Below are positions 49,804 through 58,525 of a DNA stretch of 64,000 nt, piece by piece (within the stretch, counting starts at the first letter, position 1; each line of letters begins with the position of its first letter). A program made the position numbers and the translations under genes. Source of the stretch: Streptomyces cyaneochromogenes (GTDB lineage Bacteria; Actinomycetota; Actinomycetes; Streptomycetales; Streptomycetaceae); assembly GCF_003963535.1 (NCBI RefSeq), contig NZ_CP034539.1, forward strand, positions 9,796,001 to 9,860,000, in the 5' to 3' direction. The notes below the pieces were generated by a model. It had not been told where the DNA came from and searched no databases. It was given only the letters and a program-made list of their open reading frames with translations.

Positions 49804-51771
49804 TCAGCCTGCCGACGGCACCACCCGCACATCCGCGGCCCGCACGAACCCGACCCGGTGACCGTACTGGATCTCGTAGTACAGGTCCTTGCCGACGACG
49901 ACCCGGTGCGAGGCGACGTCGAACGTCACGGCGTAGTAGTACTCGCCCGGCACCTTGTCACCCACCACGTACCTCTGCCCCGCGGGCAGGGTGTACGGCA
50001 GCGGCGACACGGTCTGGGCGGGCACACCCGACGGATACGCGGAGGTCTCGGGGTAGGCGCGCCCGTACACCGGGATGCTCGCGGCGCCGTCCTTGGGCGT
50101 CACCACCAGGCCGGTCGCGTTCACCGCGGTCGGGTTCTTCGCGGGGTTCTTGAACCACGCCTTCTGGCCGAGGTACCAGATCGCCGTCCAGTCGCCGCTC
50201 CGGCCGGCCACCGCGTACTGCTGGCCGGTCGAGACCCGCGAGGACAGGTCGTTCACCCCGGTGGTCGGGGTCGAGCCCAGACCGATGTCCTTGATCAGGG
50301 GGTACGACTCGCCGGGCCCGGAGTACAGCCGCACCGCGCTCGAACCGTGGGCCGCGCAGGGCCGGCCCGCGGACGCGCAACCCGTGTACTCGGGCCGGTT
50401 GGTGGCGTAGTCGGGGCGGATCGTCACCATGCCGCCGTTCGAGCCCGCGGTGGGCACGAACGGGCGGCCGAGCAGCTCGAAGTAGTGCCGCCAGTCCCAG
50501 TACGGGCCCGGGTCGGTGTGCATGCCGCCGACCGTCGACGCGGTCGGGCCCGGCACGTTGTCATGGCCGAGGACGTGCTGCCGGTCCAGCGGGATGCCGT
50601 ACTTGTGGGCCAGATACGTCACCAGGCGGGCCGAGGACCGGTACATCGCCTCCGTGTACCAGGAGTCCGGCTGCGCCAGGAAGCCCTCGTGCTCCAGGCC
50701 GATCGACTTGGAGTTGACGTACCAGTTGCCCGCGTGCCAGGCCACGTCCTTCGCCTTCACATGCTGGGCGATGTGGCCGTCGGTGGAGCGCAGGGAGTAC
50801 TGCCACGACACATAGGCCGGGTCCTGGACCATCTGGAGGACTCCCTCCCAGGCGCCCTCCGTGTCGTGGATGATGATGTAGTCGATGCCCTGGGAGGCCG
50901 GACGGTCGCCGAGGTCGTGGTTGCCGTAGTCGCCCTCCCCGAACTCCACGTACGGTGCCGGGATCCACTCGCAGGACACCGTCGTCGGGCACTCCGTCCC
51001 CGCCGCGTTCGCCGTCCGCAGCCCCGCCCGCCTCAGCTGCGCGGTGTCGGGGGCCAGGCCCGGCCGGCCGGCCAGGGCCACCCGGTCACCCGAGTCCGTG
51101 TCGCGCTCTTGGCCGGTGCGCATGACGTCGAACACGTCGTTCGCGTACGCCGTCGCCGTGGCCCTGTCGTCGGCGCCGGAGAAGCGGGCCACCGCGCCGT
51201 ACCAGTCCGCCGGATCGGAGCTCAGCGGCTCGCCCAGCTCCTGCTGCGCGGCCGCGAGCAGGGCGGCGCCACCGGCCACATTGGCGGCCGCGTCCGTACG
51301 CAGTGCGCGCGGGCTCAGCCCGGTCAGCTCGGCCGCCCTCGGCAAGGTCCTCAGGCGGGCCGGGATCTCCGAGGCCTGCGGCAGCTTCGCGTCGGGGAGC
51401 AGGGGCGGGCGGGCGCTGTCGCCGCGCGCGTCCTCCGAGCCCTCGCTGTGGTGCGGCGTGGCTCGGGCCAGGGCGGTGCGGGCGTCGGTGAGGTGCATCG
51501 GGCCGTAGCCGCCGGTCACGCTGGGCGCCCCGCCGTGCGTGTCCCAGCGGGACTGCAGGTAGGAGACACCGAGCAGGACGCTCTGCGGCACGTGGTACTC
51601 GGCGGCGGCGGAGGCGAAGGCCGACTGCAGGCGGTCCGACGGGCGCGGGGCATCCGGCGGGGCCGCCCCCAGCAGCGGGAACAACAGCGCCACCGCGGCG
51701 GACGCGACGGCGGTGGCCCGGGTGCGGCTGTGCCCGGCTGCTCGAGTGGGGGCGGTGACGGATCCGCGCAT
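49804..51771 (-). CDS. secreted N-acetylmuramoyl-L-alanine amidase (Amidase_2)
   Basis: A 655-residue exported protein. After a signal peptide (ATAVASAAVALLFPLLGAAP) comes a region with AEYHVPQSVLLGVSYLQSRW that resembles a lytic-enzyme substrate-binding fold. The zinc amidase domain (about 275-430) has IIIHDTEGAW and GHDNVPGP contributing His ligands, with SIGLEHEGF between. A long C-terminal part (about 450-655) has SH3-like repeats (RLYSGPGESYPLIKDIGLGS...). It would cut the lactyl-amide bond of peptidoglycan. The ATG follows AGGAGGC. It abuts the fucosidase pseudogene tail to tail. Confidence 0.9.
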   Translation of the reverse strand: MRGSVTAPTRAAGHSRTRATAVASAAVALLFPLLGAAPPDAPRPSDRLQSAFASAAAEYHVPQSVLLGVSYLQSRWDTHGGAPSVTGGYGPMHLTDARTALARATPHHSEGSEDARGDSARPPLLPDAKLPQASEIPARLRTLPRAAELTGLSPRALRTDAAANVAGGAALLAAAQQELGEPLSSDPADWYGAVARFSGADDRATATAYANDVFDVMRTGQERDTDSGDRVALAGRPGLAPDTAQLRRAGLRTANAAGTECPTTVSCEWIPAPYVEFGEGDYGNHDLGDRPASQGIDYIIIHDTEGAWEGVLQMVQDPAYVSWQYSLRSTDGHIAQHVKAKDVAWHAGNWYVNSKSIGLEHEGFLAQPDSWYTEAMYRSSARLVTYLAHKYGIPLDRQHVLGHDNVPGPTASTVGGMHTDPGPYWDWRHYFELLGRPFVPTAGSNGGMVTIRPDYATNRPEYTGCASAGRPCAAHGSSAVRLYSGPGESYPLIKDIGLGSTPTTGVNDLSSRVSTGQQYAVAGRSGDWTAIWYLGQKAWFKNPAKNPTAVNATGLVVTPKDGAASIPVYGRAYPETSAYPSGVPAQTVSPLPYTLPAGQRYVVGDKVPGEYYYAVTFDVASHRVVVGKDLYYEIQYGHRVGFVRAADVRVVPSAG

Positions 51772-52011
51772 TGCAGCCTCCTGGGACGGTCGGGTGCGAT
51801 GAGCCGTGCGGGGCCGGGCGTGCGTCTGTGGTACCGGCTGTCCGACGATCCGTCAATCATGCCGCCGGGCAGGCGAAATACCCTGGAGATCGAGGGTCCC
51901 GGGAGTTTCGTGGCGGCGGCGTCCAGGCCTGCGGGGCGTCAGTGGCGTACACCAATGGGCCGTCCGAGTGGCGTGCGCCAGGAGGCTGTGCGGGAGCGGA
52001 CATACGAAGGC

Positions 52012-52044
52012 CCGCGGTGCGCCGTCGTTCCTTGCGCACCGCGG
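52012..52044 (-). terminator. hairpin terminator of the APH-fold gene
   Basis: An 11-bp perfect inverted repeat, CCGCGGTGCGC at 52012-52022 and GCGCACCGCGG at 52034-52044, with an 11-base loop. It starts 13 bases after the stop of the minus-strand gene. No long T-tract follows. The rest of the gap to 51771 holds nothing else I recognise. Confidence 0.6.
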
Positions 52045-52057
52045 ACCAGCGTCCCCG

Positions 52058-53200
52058 TCAGCGAGTGCCGACCGCCGCGCGAACGGCCCGTCGGGCCAGT
52101 TGGCAGTCGTCGTGCAGCCGCCTCAGCAGCAGCCGCTGTTCCTCGCCGGACGGCGCAGCACCCGGGTGGGCCACTCCCGGTGCCGCCGGGGTCGTGTCGT
52201 GCATCGAACGCTGCACGGCCGTCTCGTAGGTACGGATCTCCCGGGTCAGCACGAGCATCAGGTTCACCAGGAACGCGTCCCGTGAAGCCGGGCCCGCCGA
52301 CTGGGCGATCTGACTGATCTGCCGACGGGCCACCGGCGCGTCCCCGAGCACCGACCACAGCGTCGCCAGGTCGTAGCCCGGCAGGTACCACCCCGCGTGC
52401 TCCCAGTCCACCAGCACTGGACCGGCCGGTGAGAGAAGGATGTTCGAGAGCAGTGCGTCGCCGTGACAGAACTGGCCCATGCCCTGCCGGCCCGCGGTCG
52501 CCGCGATGCCGTGCAGCAGCTTCTGCAGATCGCCCATGTCCCGGTCGGTGAGCATGCCCAGCTCGTGGTACCGGGAGATCCGCGTCGCGTAGTCCAGCGG
52601 TGCGTCGAAGGTGCCCGCCGGCGGACGCCACGCGTTGAGCCGGCAGATCGCTCCGAGGGCCGCCCTGATGTCCGCACGCGGCGGCGCCTCCAAGGGGTGC
52701 CGCTGCAGTGCCGCCACCCGGCCCGGCATCCGCTCGATGACGAGTGTGCAGTTGTCCGGATCCGCTGCGATCAGCCTCGGCACACGCACCGGTGGGCGGT
52801 GCCGGACGAACGAGCGGTATGCCGCTATCTCGTGCTGGATCCGCTCGGCCCACGCCGGCGAGTGATCGAGTAAACACTTGGCGACGGCCGTGCTGCGCCC
52901 GGTCGTGCCGACCAGGAGCACGGACCGCCCGCTGCGGCGCAGCACCTGCACCGGAGCGAACTCCGGGCAGATCCGGTGCACCGACGCGATCGCGGTACGC
53001 AGCTGGGCGCCCTGGGGGCCGGACAAGTCGAGTCTCCCGCTGAGCGGTTGGGTGCCGAGCCCCGCGGCGCGCCGCGGCCGGCCCGCGCCGAGCACGGGTG
53101 CGGCCGCCGGACGCGCGGGGTCGAGGTAAGGACCGCTGCCCGCCGGGCGGGCACGCAGCGACCGGGGCGGGGCGGACACGGAGGACGATGCTGCGTACAT
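52058..53200 (-). CDS. APH-family phosphotransferase, TTA-containing
   Basis: A 380-residue protein with an Ala/Pro-rich N-terminal extension (about 1-65) and an APH-fold kinase domain. The catalytic loop is FCHGDALLSNILL (HGD, Asn) and the metal motif VLVDWEHAGWYLPGYDLATLW. Codon 110 (52871-52873) is TTA, so translation probably depends on bldA tRNA and is delayed to development or stationary phase. It is divergent from the TPR regulator across 241 bp with direct repeats in between. The substrate is unknown; a regulatory or metabolite kinase is as likely as resistance. Confidence 0.85.
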   Translation of the reverse strand: MYAASSSVSAPPRSLRARPAGSGPYLDPARPAAAPVLGAGRPRRAAGLGTQPLSGRLDLSGPQGAQLRTAIASVHRICPEFAPVQVLRRSGRSVLLVGTTGRSTAVAKCLLDHSPAWAERIQHEIAAYRSFVRHRPPVRVPRLIAADPDNCTLVIERMPGRVAALQRHPLEAPPRADIRAALGAICRLNAWRPPAGTFDAPLDYATRISRYHELGMLTDRDMGDLQKLLHGIAATAGRQGMGQFCHGDALLSNILLSPAGPVLVDWEHAGWYLPGYDLATLWSVLGDAPVARRQISQIAQSAGPASRDAFLVNLMLVLTREIRTYETAVQRSMHDTTPAAPGVAHPGAAPSGEEQRLLLRRLHDDCQLARRAVRAAVGTR

Positions 53201-53350
53201 GGGAGAAACAGATCCCTTCGTGTGCCTGCGACGACAAAGCGCTGCCCGATCCGGTCGCCCGGGTGCACCCTGGGGAATGCACCGGTTGTGAGGGCGAACC
53301 GGGTCGGGGTGGCGCGTTCCTACCTGACACCCGATGCCCAGTGGCACACC

Positions 53351-53380
53351 ATCTGGCGCACCCTGGCGAACCCTGGCGAA
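53351..53380. repeat. three 10-bp tandem repeats in a divergent promoter
   Basis: ATCTGGCGCA, CCCTGGCGAA and CCCTGGCGAA follow each other without gaps. The last two are identical. They lie 61 bases before the TPR regulator's GTG, spaced at about one helix turn, a common arrangement for cooperative protein binding. Confidence 0.55.
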
Positions 53381-53441
53381 TAGTCCCGAGGCAACTCTCA
53401 CCGGGCTACTGTCAACTCAGCCGAGAACCTGGGGGCTTGAC

Positions 53442-54938
53442 GTGAGCGGAGAACCCAACACCCGCCTTTCGGACCTGTTCGGCCTGGCCGGCTGGTCCAA
53501 GGGCGAGCTCGCGAGGCTGGTCAACCGGCAGGCGGCGGCCATGGGCCACCCCCAGCTGGCGACCGACACCTCGCGGGTGCGGCGGTGGATCGACATGGGA
53601 GAGATCCCGCGCGATCCGGTGCCGCGGGTGCTGGCAGCTCTGTTCACCGAGCGTCTCGGCCGTGTCGTGACCATCGAGGACCTCGGTCTGGTCCGGCACG
53701 GGCGTGCGGGGAAACGGCAGGACGGCGGGAGTGTGGAGCATCCCGACGGTGTGCCGTGGGCGCCCGAACGGACCGCTGCGGTCCTCACCGAATTCACGGG
53801 AATGGACCTCATGCTCAACCGACGCGGCTTGGTGGGCGCGGGTGCCGCGCTCGCCGCGGGATCCGCACTCAGCAGCGCCATGCACGACTGGCTGCAATCA
53901 GACCCGGCCCTCAAGGCCGACGCCCCCCAGTTCGACGACCCCCTGCACGCCGACCCCGCCGGGTTCGACCGTTACGAGGCCGCCCCCATCGGATCGCAGG
54001 AGATCGAGGAACTGGAGCGCTCGGTCGAGGTGTTCCGGGCCTGGGACGCGGCCCGCGGCGGCGGGCTGCAGCGCAAGGCAGTCGTAGGCCAACTCAACGA
54101 GGTGGGCGGCATGCTCGCCTACCGTCACCCCGAACATCTGCAGCGGCGCCTGTGGGGCGTCGCCGCCAACCTCGCCGTCCTCGCGGGCTGGATGTCGCAC
54201 GACGTCGGCCTGGAGCCCACGGCCCAGAAGTACTTCGTCATCGCCGCCCACGCGGCCCGAGAGGGCGGCGACCGGCCCCGCGCCGGGGAGGCGCTCTCCC
54301 GAGCGGCTCGCCAGATGGTGCACCTCGGCCGGCCCGACGACGCACTCGACCTCATGAAACTCGCCCAGTCCGGCTCCGGCGAACAGGTGCTGCCGCGCAC
54401 CAGGGCCATGTTCCACACCATCGAGGCCTGGGCACAGGCGTCGATGGGCAAGGGCCAGGCCATGCGCCGCACCCTCGGACAGGCGGAGGACCTCTTCGTC
54501 TCCGACCGGGGCGACGTACCGCCGCCGAGCTGGATGCAGACCTTCAAGGACGAGGATCTGTACGGCATGCAGGCCCTGGCCTACCGCACGCTGGCCGAGT
54601 TCGACCCCACCGCGGCCGCACACGCCCAGCACTACGCGGAGAAGGCACTCGCCCTGCGGATCGACGGCCGGGAACGGTCGAAGATCTTCGACCACCTGTC
54701 CATGGCGTCCGCCTGCTTCATCGCGGACGACCCCGAACAGGCGGACCGGTACGCACGCCTGGCCCTGATGTCGATGGGCTCGAACTCCTCCGGCCGCACC
54801 TGGGACCGGCTCCGTCAGATGTACCGGCTCACCGCCGAGTACTCCAGCTATCCGAGGATCAATGAACTGCGGGAGGAGATCCGTCTGGCGCTGCCCAAGG
54901 CCAGGAAGCCGAGCGGCGCCAACAGCGCACAGGCATAG
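53442..54938 (+). CDS. NsdA/NsdB-like TPR regulator
   Basis: A 498-residue soluble protein. The N-terminus (NTRLSDLFGLAGWSKGELAR, then DTSRVRRWIDMGEIPRDPVP) is an XRE-like helix-turn-helix. A helical middle and TPR-like region (about 200-480: QKYFVIAAHAAREGGDRPRA; AARQMVHLGRPDDALDLMKL) follows. This is the architecture of Streptomyces NsdA and NsdB, negative regulators of antibiotic production and sporulation. The GTG at 53442 follows GGGGG. I cannot say which paralogue it is. It neighbours a phosphatase, an SsgA-family protein and a chaplin gene, all development-linked. Confidence 0.85.
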   Translation: MSGEPNTRLSDLFGLAGWSKGELARLVNRQAAAMGHPQLATDTSRVRRWIDMGEIPRDPVPRVLAALFTERLGRVVTIEDLGLVRHGRAGKRQDGGSVEHPDGVPWAPERTAAVLTEFTGMDLMLNRRGLVGAGAALAAGSALSSAMHDWLQSDPALKADAPQFDDPLHADPAGFDRYEAAPIGSQEIEELERSVEVFRAWDAARGGGLQRKAVVGQLNEVGGMLAYRHPEHLQRRLWGVAANLAVLAGWMSHDVGLEPTAQKYFVIAAHAAREGGDRPRAGEALSRAARQMVHLGRPDDALDLMKLAQSGSGEQVLPRTRAMFHTIEAWAQASMGKGQAMRRTLGQAEDLFVSDRGDVPPPSWMQTFKDEDLYGMQALAYRTLAEFDPTAAAHAQHYAEKALALRIDGRERSKIFDHLSMASACFIADDPEQADRYARLALMSMGSNSSGRTWDRLRQMYRLTAEYSSYPRINELREEIRLALPKARKPSGANSAQA

Positions 54939-54981
54939 GGGGACTGTGCAGCCGATCGACCACCGGAAGATCTAGGAAGTT

Positions 54982-56412
54982 TCAGGACGTCACCCTGGCC
55001 ACGAGCACGCAGGCGTCGTCCTCGCGCTCACTGTCACCGAACGCCTCCACGACCAGCCGTACGCAGTCCTGCGCATCGCGTGCCCCGCCCAGGCGGGGGG
55101 CCAGGTCGAGGAGACGGCTCACGGAGTCTGCTCCGCTGTGCCTGGGCACCAGCCCGTCCGTGTGCAGCAGGAGCACGTCGCCCACCTCGAGGGTCTCTTC
55201 GGCCTGTGCGTAGACGGCACCCGAGGTGGCCCCGAGCAGGACGCCGTCCGGTGGGTTCAGCCTGCGCCCCGTCCCGTCGCGGAACAGCAGCGGGGCGGGG
55301 TGTCCGGCCTGCGCCCAGGTCAGGGTGCGGCTCTGGGGCCGGTACCGGCAGCAGACGGCGCTGCCGAGGGCCGGCTGGACGGTGGCGTCCAGCAACTGGT
55401 TGAGCCAGGACATCAGTTGCCCCGGCTGGGTGCCCGCCATCGCCATGCCGCGTACGGCGCCCAGCAGGGTCGCCATGCCCGATGTCACGGCGACGCCGTG
55501 CCCGGTGAGGTCGCCGACGCTCAACAGTGTGTCACCGTCGGCCAGTTCGAGGGCGTCGTACCAGTCGCCGCCGATCAGCGCGCTCGCCGAGGACGGCAGA
55601 TAGCGAGCCGCGAGGTCCAGTGTCGCGGGCCCCCCGTGCGGGAGCCGCAGGGAGCCGCGCCACGGCGGCAGCACGGCCTCCTGCAGCTCGACCGCGAGCC
55701 GGTGCTCGGTCTGCGCGTGGTGCCGGTGGCGCTGGAGCGAGTCACGGGTCTCGCTCACCTCGCTCTGGCTCCTGCGCAGTGCGCTGACATCCCGCAGCAC
55801 GGCCCACATCGAGGCGGCGCTGCCGTCAGAGTCGAGCACGGGCTCGCCCATCATGTGCACGGTCCGGATCTCGCCGTCCGGCCGTACGATGCGGAACTCC
55901 CCGTCGATGGGCTTGGCGTCGACCAGGCAGTGGGTGACCATCGCCGTCAGTTTCGGCCGGTCCTCGTCGAGCACCAGGGACGGCAGCTCGTCGAGGGTGA
56001 GCGGCGCGGTGGCGGGGTCGCGCCCCAGGATCTGGTAGAGCTCGCCGGACCAACTCGCCTCGTCCGTCAGCAGGTTCCACTCCGCGCTGCCGACCCGGCT
56101 CAGCAGCGAGCCGCGCCGTGCGGCGGGCGGCTCGGGCCGGTCGGCGGGCGGGGCCGCGGGAACGGGGGAAGCGGGTGCCGGGCCGTCCCTCAGCTGTGCC
56201 AGGTGCTCGTCGAGGTCGCTGAGCTGGTGCAGGGCGAGGTCGCACAGCGCCCGCTGCCACCGCTCCTGCGGGTCCGAACCGTCGCTGCGTGTGTCCCGCC
56301 GTACGGCGTCGACGTCGCCCCGCAGCCGCCGCGTCTGCGATATCAGCGCGTCGACCGAGCCGCGCCCTGGCGGCTGGGCGGCGGGGCGGTCCGCAGAGAG
56401 ATGGGACGGCAT
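54982..56412 (-). CDS. PAS-SpoIIE (PP2C-type) phosphatase
   Basis: A 476-residue soluble signalling protein: an N-terminal helical region (about 1-95), a PAS domain (about 105-225: SAEWNLLTDEASWSGELYQI ... GEFRIVRPDGEIRTVHMMGE), a short coiled segment, and a C-terminal SpoIIE-type PP2C phosphatase (about 250-475: LIGGDWYDALELADGDTLLS, VGDLTGHGVAVTSGMATLLG, LLLHTDGLVPRHS, REDDACVLVAR). Such proteins dephosphorylate anti-anti-sigma factors. No anti-sigma gene is adjacent. The ATG at 56412 follows CGGAG. Convergent with the TPR regulator across 43 bp. Confidence 0.9.
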   Translation of the reverse strand: MPSHLSADRPAAQPPGRGSVDALISQTRRLRGDVDAVRRDTRSDGSDPQERWQRALCDLALHQLSDLDEHLAQLRDGPAPASPVPAAPPADRPEPPAARRGSLLSRVGSAEWNLLTDEASWSGELYQILGRDPATAPLTLDELPSLVLDEDRPKLTAMVTHCLVDAKPIDGEFRIVRPDGEIRTVHMMGEPVLDSDGSAASMWAVLRDVSALRRSQSEVSETRDSLQRHRHHAQTEHRLAVELQEAVLPPWRGSLRLPHGGPATLDLAARYLPSSASALIGGDWYDALELADGDTLLSVGDLTGHGVAVTSGMATLLGAVRGMAMAGTQPGQLMSWLNQLLDATVQPALGSAVCCRYRPQSRTLTWAQAGHPAPLLFRDGTGRRLNPPDGVLLGATSGAVYAQAEETLEVGDVLLLHTDGLVPRHSGADSVSRLLDLAPRLGGARDAQDCVRLVVEAFGDSEREDDACVLVARVTS

Positions 56413-56841
56413 GACGCACTCCGATGCGGGGACGGTACGACCAAGGCTGACGGAAGGACCGTTACGACTGTTGCACAGCCCGCGACGCGCTGTAAGGGAT
56501 TTGGCAACACCCGATACGGTGGTGCGTCTGGCATATGCCAGAGTCTTCACGGAGGGCTTGCGCCGTGCGAATGCCGTACGTCACCGGCAGGTCAAGTCGT
56601 AGACAGCGTACGTGATTTGACGGTCGTCCGAGACGGTCGTACGGCGTTCATTCGAGTGTTCGACGGCCCTGTGTTCCAGGAGTGGCGCGGAGGTCGGCTG
56701 ACGCCTGGAGGTTGCACCCCTTGAGAGTGATGCAGCTCACATAAATGAGATGTGCTTCGGCGTAATGCGAAGGGCACCTGCGGGGTCCTAAGAACACAGC
56801 GGCAAAACCGTCCGACCTCCGACCCGCAGGGGAGACCGCCC
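56413..56841. promoter_or_regulatory. 429-bp divergent regulatory region
   Basis: The gap between the divergent phosphatase and SsgA-like genes. It should hold both promoters. Visible features are a CTCA/TGAG inverted repeat (about 56736-56749) and an A/T-richer block around 56740-56770. A plus-strand open stretch ending at 56724 has no ATG or GTG start near it and is not called as a gene. Confidence 0.4.
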
Positions 56842-57255
56842 ATGGACATCGCCCTCGAGCAGCCCGCCCGCGCCCGCCTGATCACCGGCGAGGAGCGTGA
56901 ACTCCCCGTTCCCGCCAAGCTGCGGTACGCCTCCACGGATCCGCTGGCGGTCTGCCTCGACTTCCCGGGCGAGGTCTCCCTCGATGGGCAGGGCGCCACC
57001 TGGATCTTCGCGCGCAGCCTGCTGGAGGCGGGGCTTCGCGGGCCGGCCGGGGACGGGGACGTGCACATCTGGCCGTGCGGGCCCGAGCGCACGGTCGTGG
57101 AGCTGCACTCGCCGTACGGCATGGCGCTGCTCCAGTTCGACACCTCCGCGCTGAACCGCTTCCTGCTGCGCACCTACGCGGCGGTGCCGGCCGGGGAGGA
57201 GGACCTCGGGGCGGTCGTGGAGCGTGGACTGACCGCGCTGTTCGACGGCGTGTGA
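56842..57255 (+). CDS. SsgA-family sporulation/cell-division regulator
   Basis: A 137-residue protein of the SsgA-like (SALP) family, unique to morphologically complex actinobacteria, where members direct septum placement and spore-wall assembly. PAKLRYASTDPLAVCLDFPG, WIFARSLLEAGLRGPAGDGD and HSPYGMALLQFDTSALNRFL match the family's conserved blocks, and the length is typical. The ATG at 56842 follows AGGGGAG. It is not obviously SsgA or SsgB themselves, so no symbol is given. Confidence 0.92.
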   Translation: MDIALEQPARARLITGEERELPVPAKLRYASTDPLAVCLDFPGEVSLDGQGATWIFARSLLEAGLRGPAGDGDVHIWPCGPERTVVELHSPYGMALLQFDTSALNRFLLRTYAAVPAGEEDLGAVVERGLTALFDGV

Positions 57256-57295
57256 GGGCGGTTACGGACGAGCCTGCCCCCATGAGGAGGTGAAC

Positions 57296-57336
57296 CGTCG
57301 AGGAGGCGGACGTGCCGCCGTTGCGCCTCCTCGACG
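57296..57336. terminator. bidirectional hairpin between convergent genes
   Basis: A 13-bp perfect inverted repeat (57296-57308 with 57324-57336; arm CGTCGAGGAGGCG) with a 15-base loop, in the 89-bp gap between the SsgA-like and baeRF3 genes. Confidence 0.75.
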
Positions 57337-57344
57337 ACCCGGCG

Positions 57345-58442
57345 TCAGTACCGCAACACCCCGGCGATCCCATGGGCGTCGCCCAGCGTGCCGTCCGGTA
57401 CGAAGCGGACGTCGGCCCCGGTCTCCAGGCACTGCTCGACGATCTCGTCCACGATGTCCTCGCGGGCGTCGAGCTCGCCGGTCGCGGCCGGGATCAGATG
57501 GTCGCCGCCCTCGCCGCGCACCGTCACCCGGTAGTTCTCCTCGACGGCCAGCAGCCGTACCCGGCCCTCACGGGCGCTGCGCCAGACCTCGTCGACACCG
57601 GCCGCGAACGCCTTGCGGCCCATGGCCGATTCGAGCTCGCGCGCCACCGAGTCGGTGTTCCTGCGGGCCTCGGCGGTGATCACCGGCCGGATGGCCTGCC
57701 ACACCGCCTCGTGCGTGCCGTGCGCGAGCCCGCCGTGCGGGACGTGCACCGCCTCCTTGGCGACGCCGCCGATCTCGTCCAGCAGGGACAGCGCGGCCTG
57801 CTCGCCGGTGACGTACAGCGGCCGCGGGTTGTCCCGCAGGACCGTGGTCATCGCGGAGTCGGCGTCCTTGAGGAAGTGGCGGGTGCCCTCGTCGCGGAAC
57901 GTGCTCGGATTGTCGCCGATCCGCTCCCGGCGCTCGGCGTCGAAGTTCTCGACGCGCTTGGTCAGCGGGAAGCCGCCGACGCGGGCCTCGGTGACGCGGT
58001 CCGGGCCGCCGGTCCACAGCGTGACGCGGTCGGCGGAGACCGACAGCACCCAGAACGGCCGTTCGGCGGCCTCGGCGGAGACGAGGTTGCGGGTCAGGAA
58101 GGTGTCCGAGAGCACCACGCGCTCGGGCACCGTGCGGGCGAGGGACCACACCTGGTGCTCACCCGGGGCGGCGAAGATCACCAAACCGTCCTCGGCGTGC
58201 GTCAGATCGACCTCGGCGAGTGCCTGGTCGAGCTGACGCCCGACATCCGTGCGTCGCTCGCGGGTGACCGAGGGATCGGCCTCCAGCTGCTTCTTGGCCT
58301 CGGCCACGACATTGCGCAGCCGGACCTGGTCCTGCGCCCGGTAGGGCTCTCGGCGATGCGTGGGCGTCAGCACGGACACGGCCGGATAGGGGCGCGGGCG
58401 CCGCAGCTCGATCAGGGTCGTGGGACTGAGTGCGTGCTCCAT
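57345..58442 (-). CDS. baeRF3-family protein (archaeo-eukaryotic release-factor-like)
   Basis: A 365-residue soluble protein matching the actinobacterial family now called baeRF3, distantly related to eRF1/Pelota domains and often mis-named chemotaxis protein. RPYPAVSVLTPTHRREPYRA and RLRNVVAEAKKQL at the start, then LVIFAAPGEHQVWSL and FWVLSVSADRVTLWTGG, are characteristic. The function is unknown; a ribosome-associated role has been proposed for the superfamily. The ATG at 58442 has only a weak ribosome binding site. It lies 83 bp after the TAP-family gene start region on the same strand. Confidence 0.8.
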   Translation of the reverse strand: MEHALSPTTLIELRRPRPYPAVSVLTPTHRREPYRAQDQVRLRNVVAEAKKQLEADPSVTRERRTDVGRQLDQALAEVDLTHAEDGLVIFAAPGEHQVWSLARTVPERVVLSDTFLTRNLVSAEAAERPFWVLSVSADRVTLWTGGPDRVTEARVGGFPLTKRVENFDAERRERIGDNPSTFRDEGTRHFLKDADSAMTTVLRDNPRPLYVTGEQAALSLLDEIGGVAKEAVHVPHGGLAHGTHEAVWQAIRPVITAEARRNTDSVARELESAMGRKAFAAGVDEVWRSAREGRVRLLAVEENYRVTVRGEGGDHLIPAATGELDAREDIVDEIVEQCLETGADVRFVPDGTLGDAHGIAGVLRY

Positions 58443-58525
58443 AACAAGCACGATAGGACCGATTCGCCGATCGGGCATTAGGGGCAATCCGGTGCGAGGA
58501 AACGTCCCTGTTCCCGGGGCCGCCC

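Noticed and set aside
56590..56724. Plus-strand peptide VRDLTVVRDGRTAFIRVFDG upstream of the SsgA-like gene
   Set aside because: It reads like protein for a short stretch, but has no nearby ATG or GTG in frame and no ribosome binding site.
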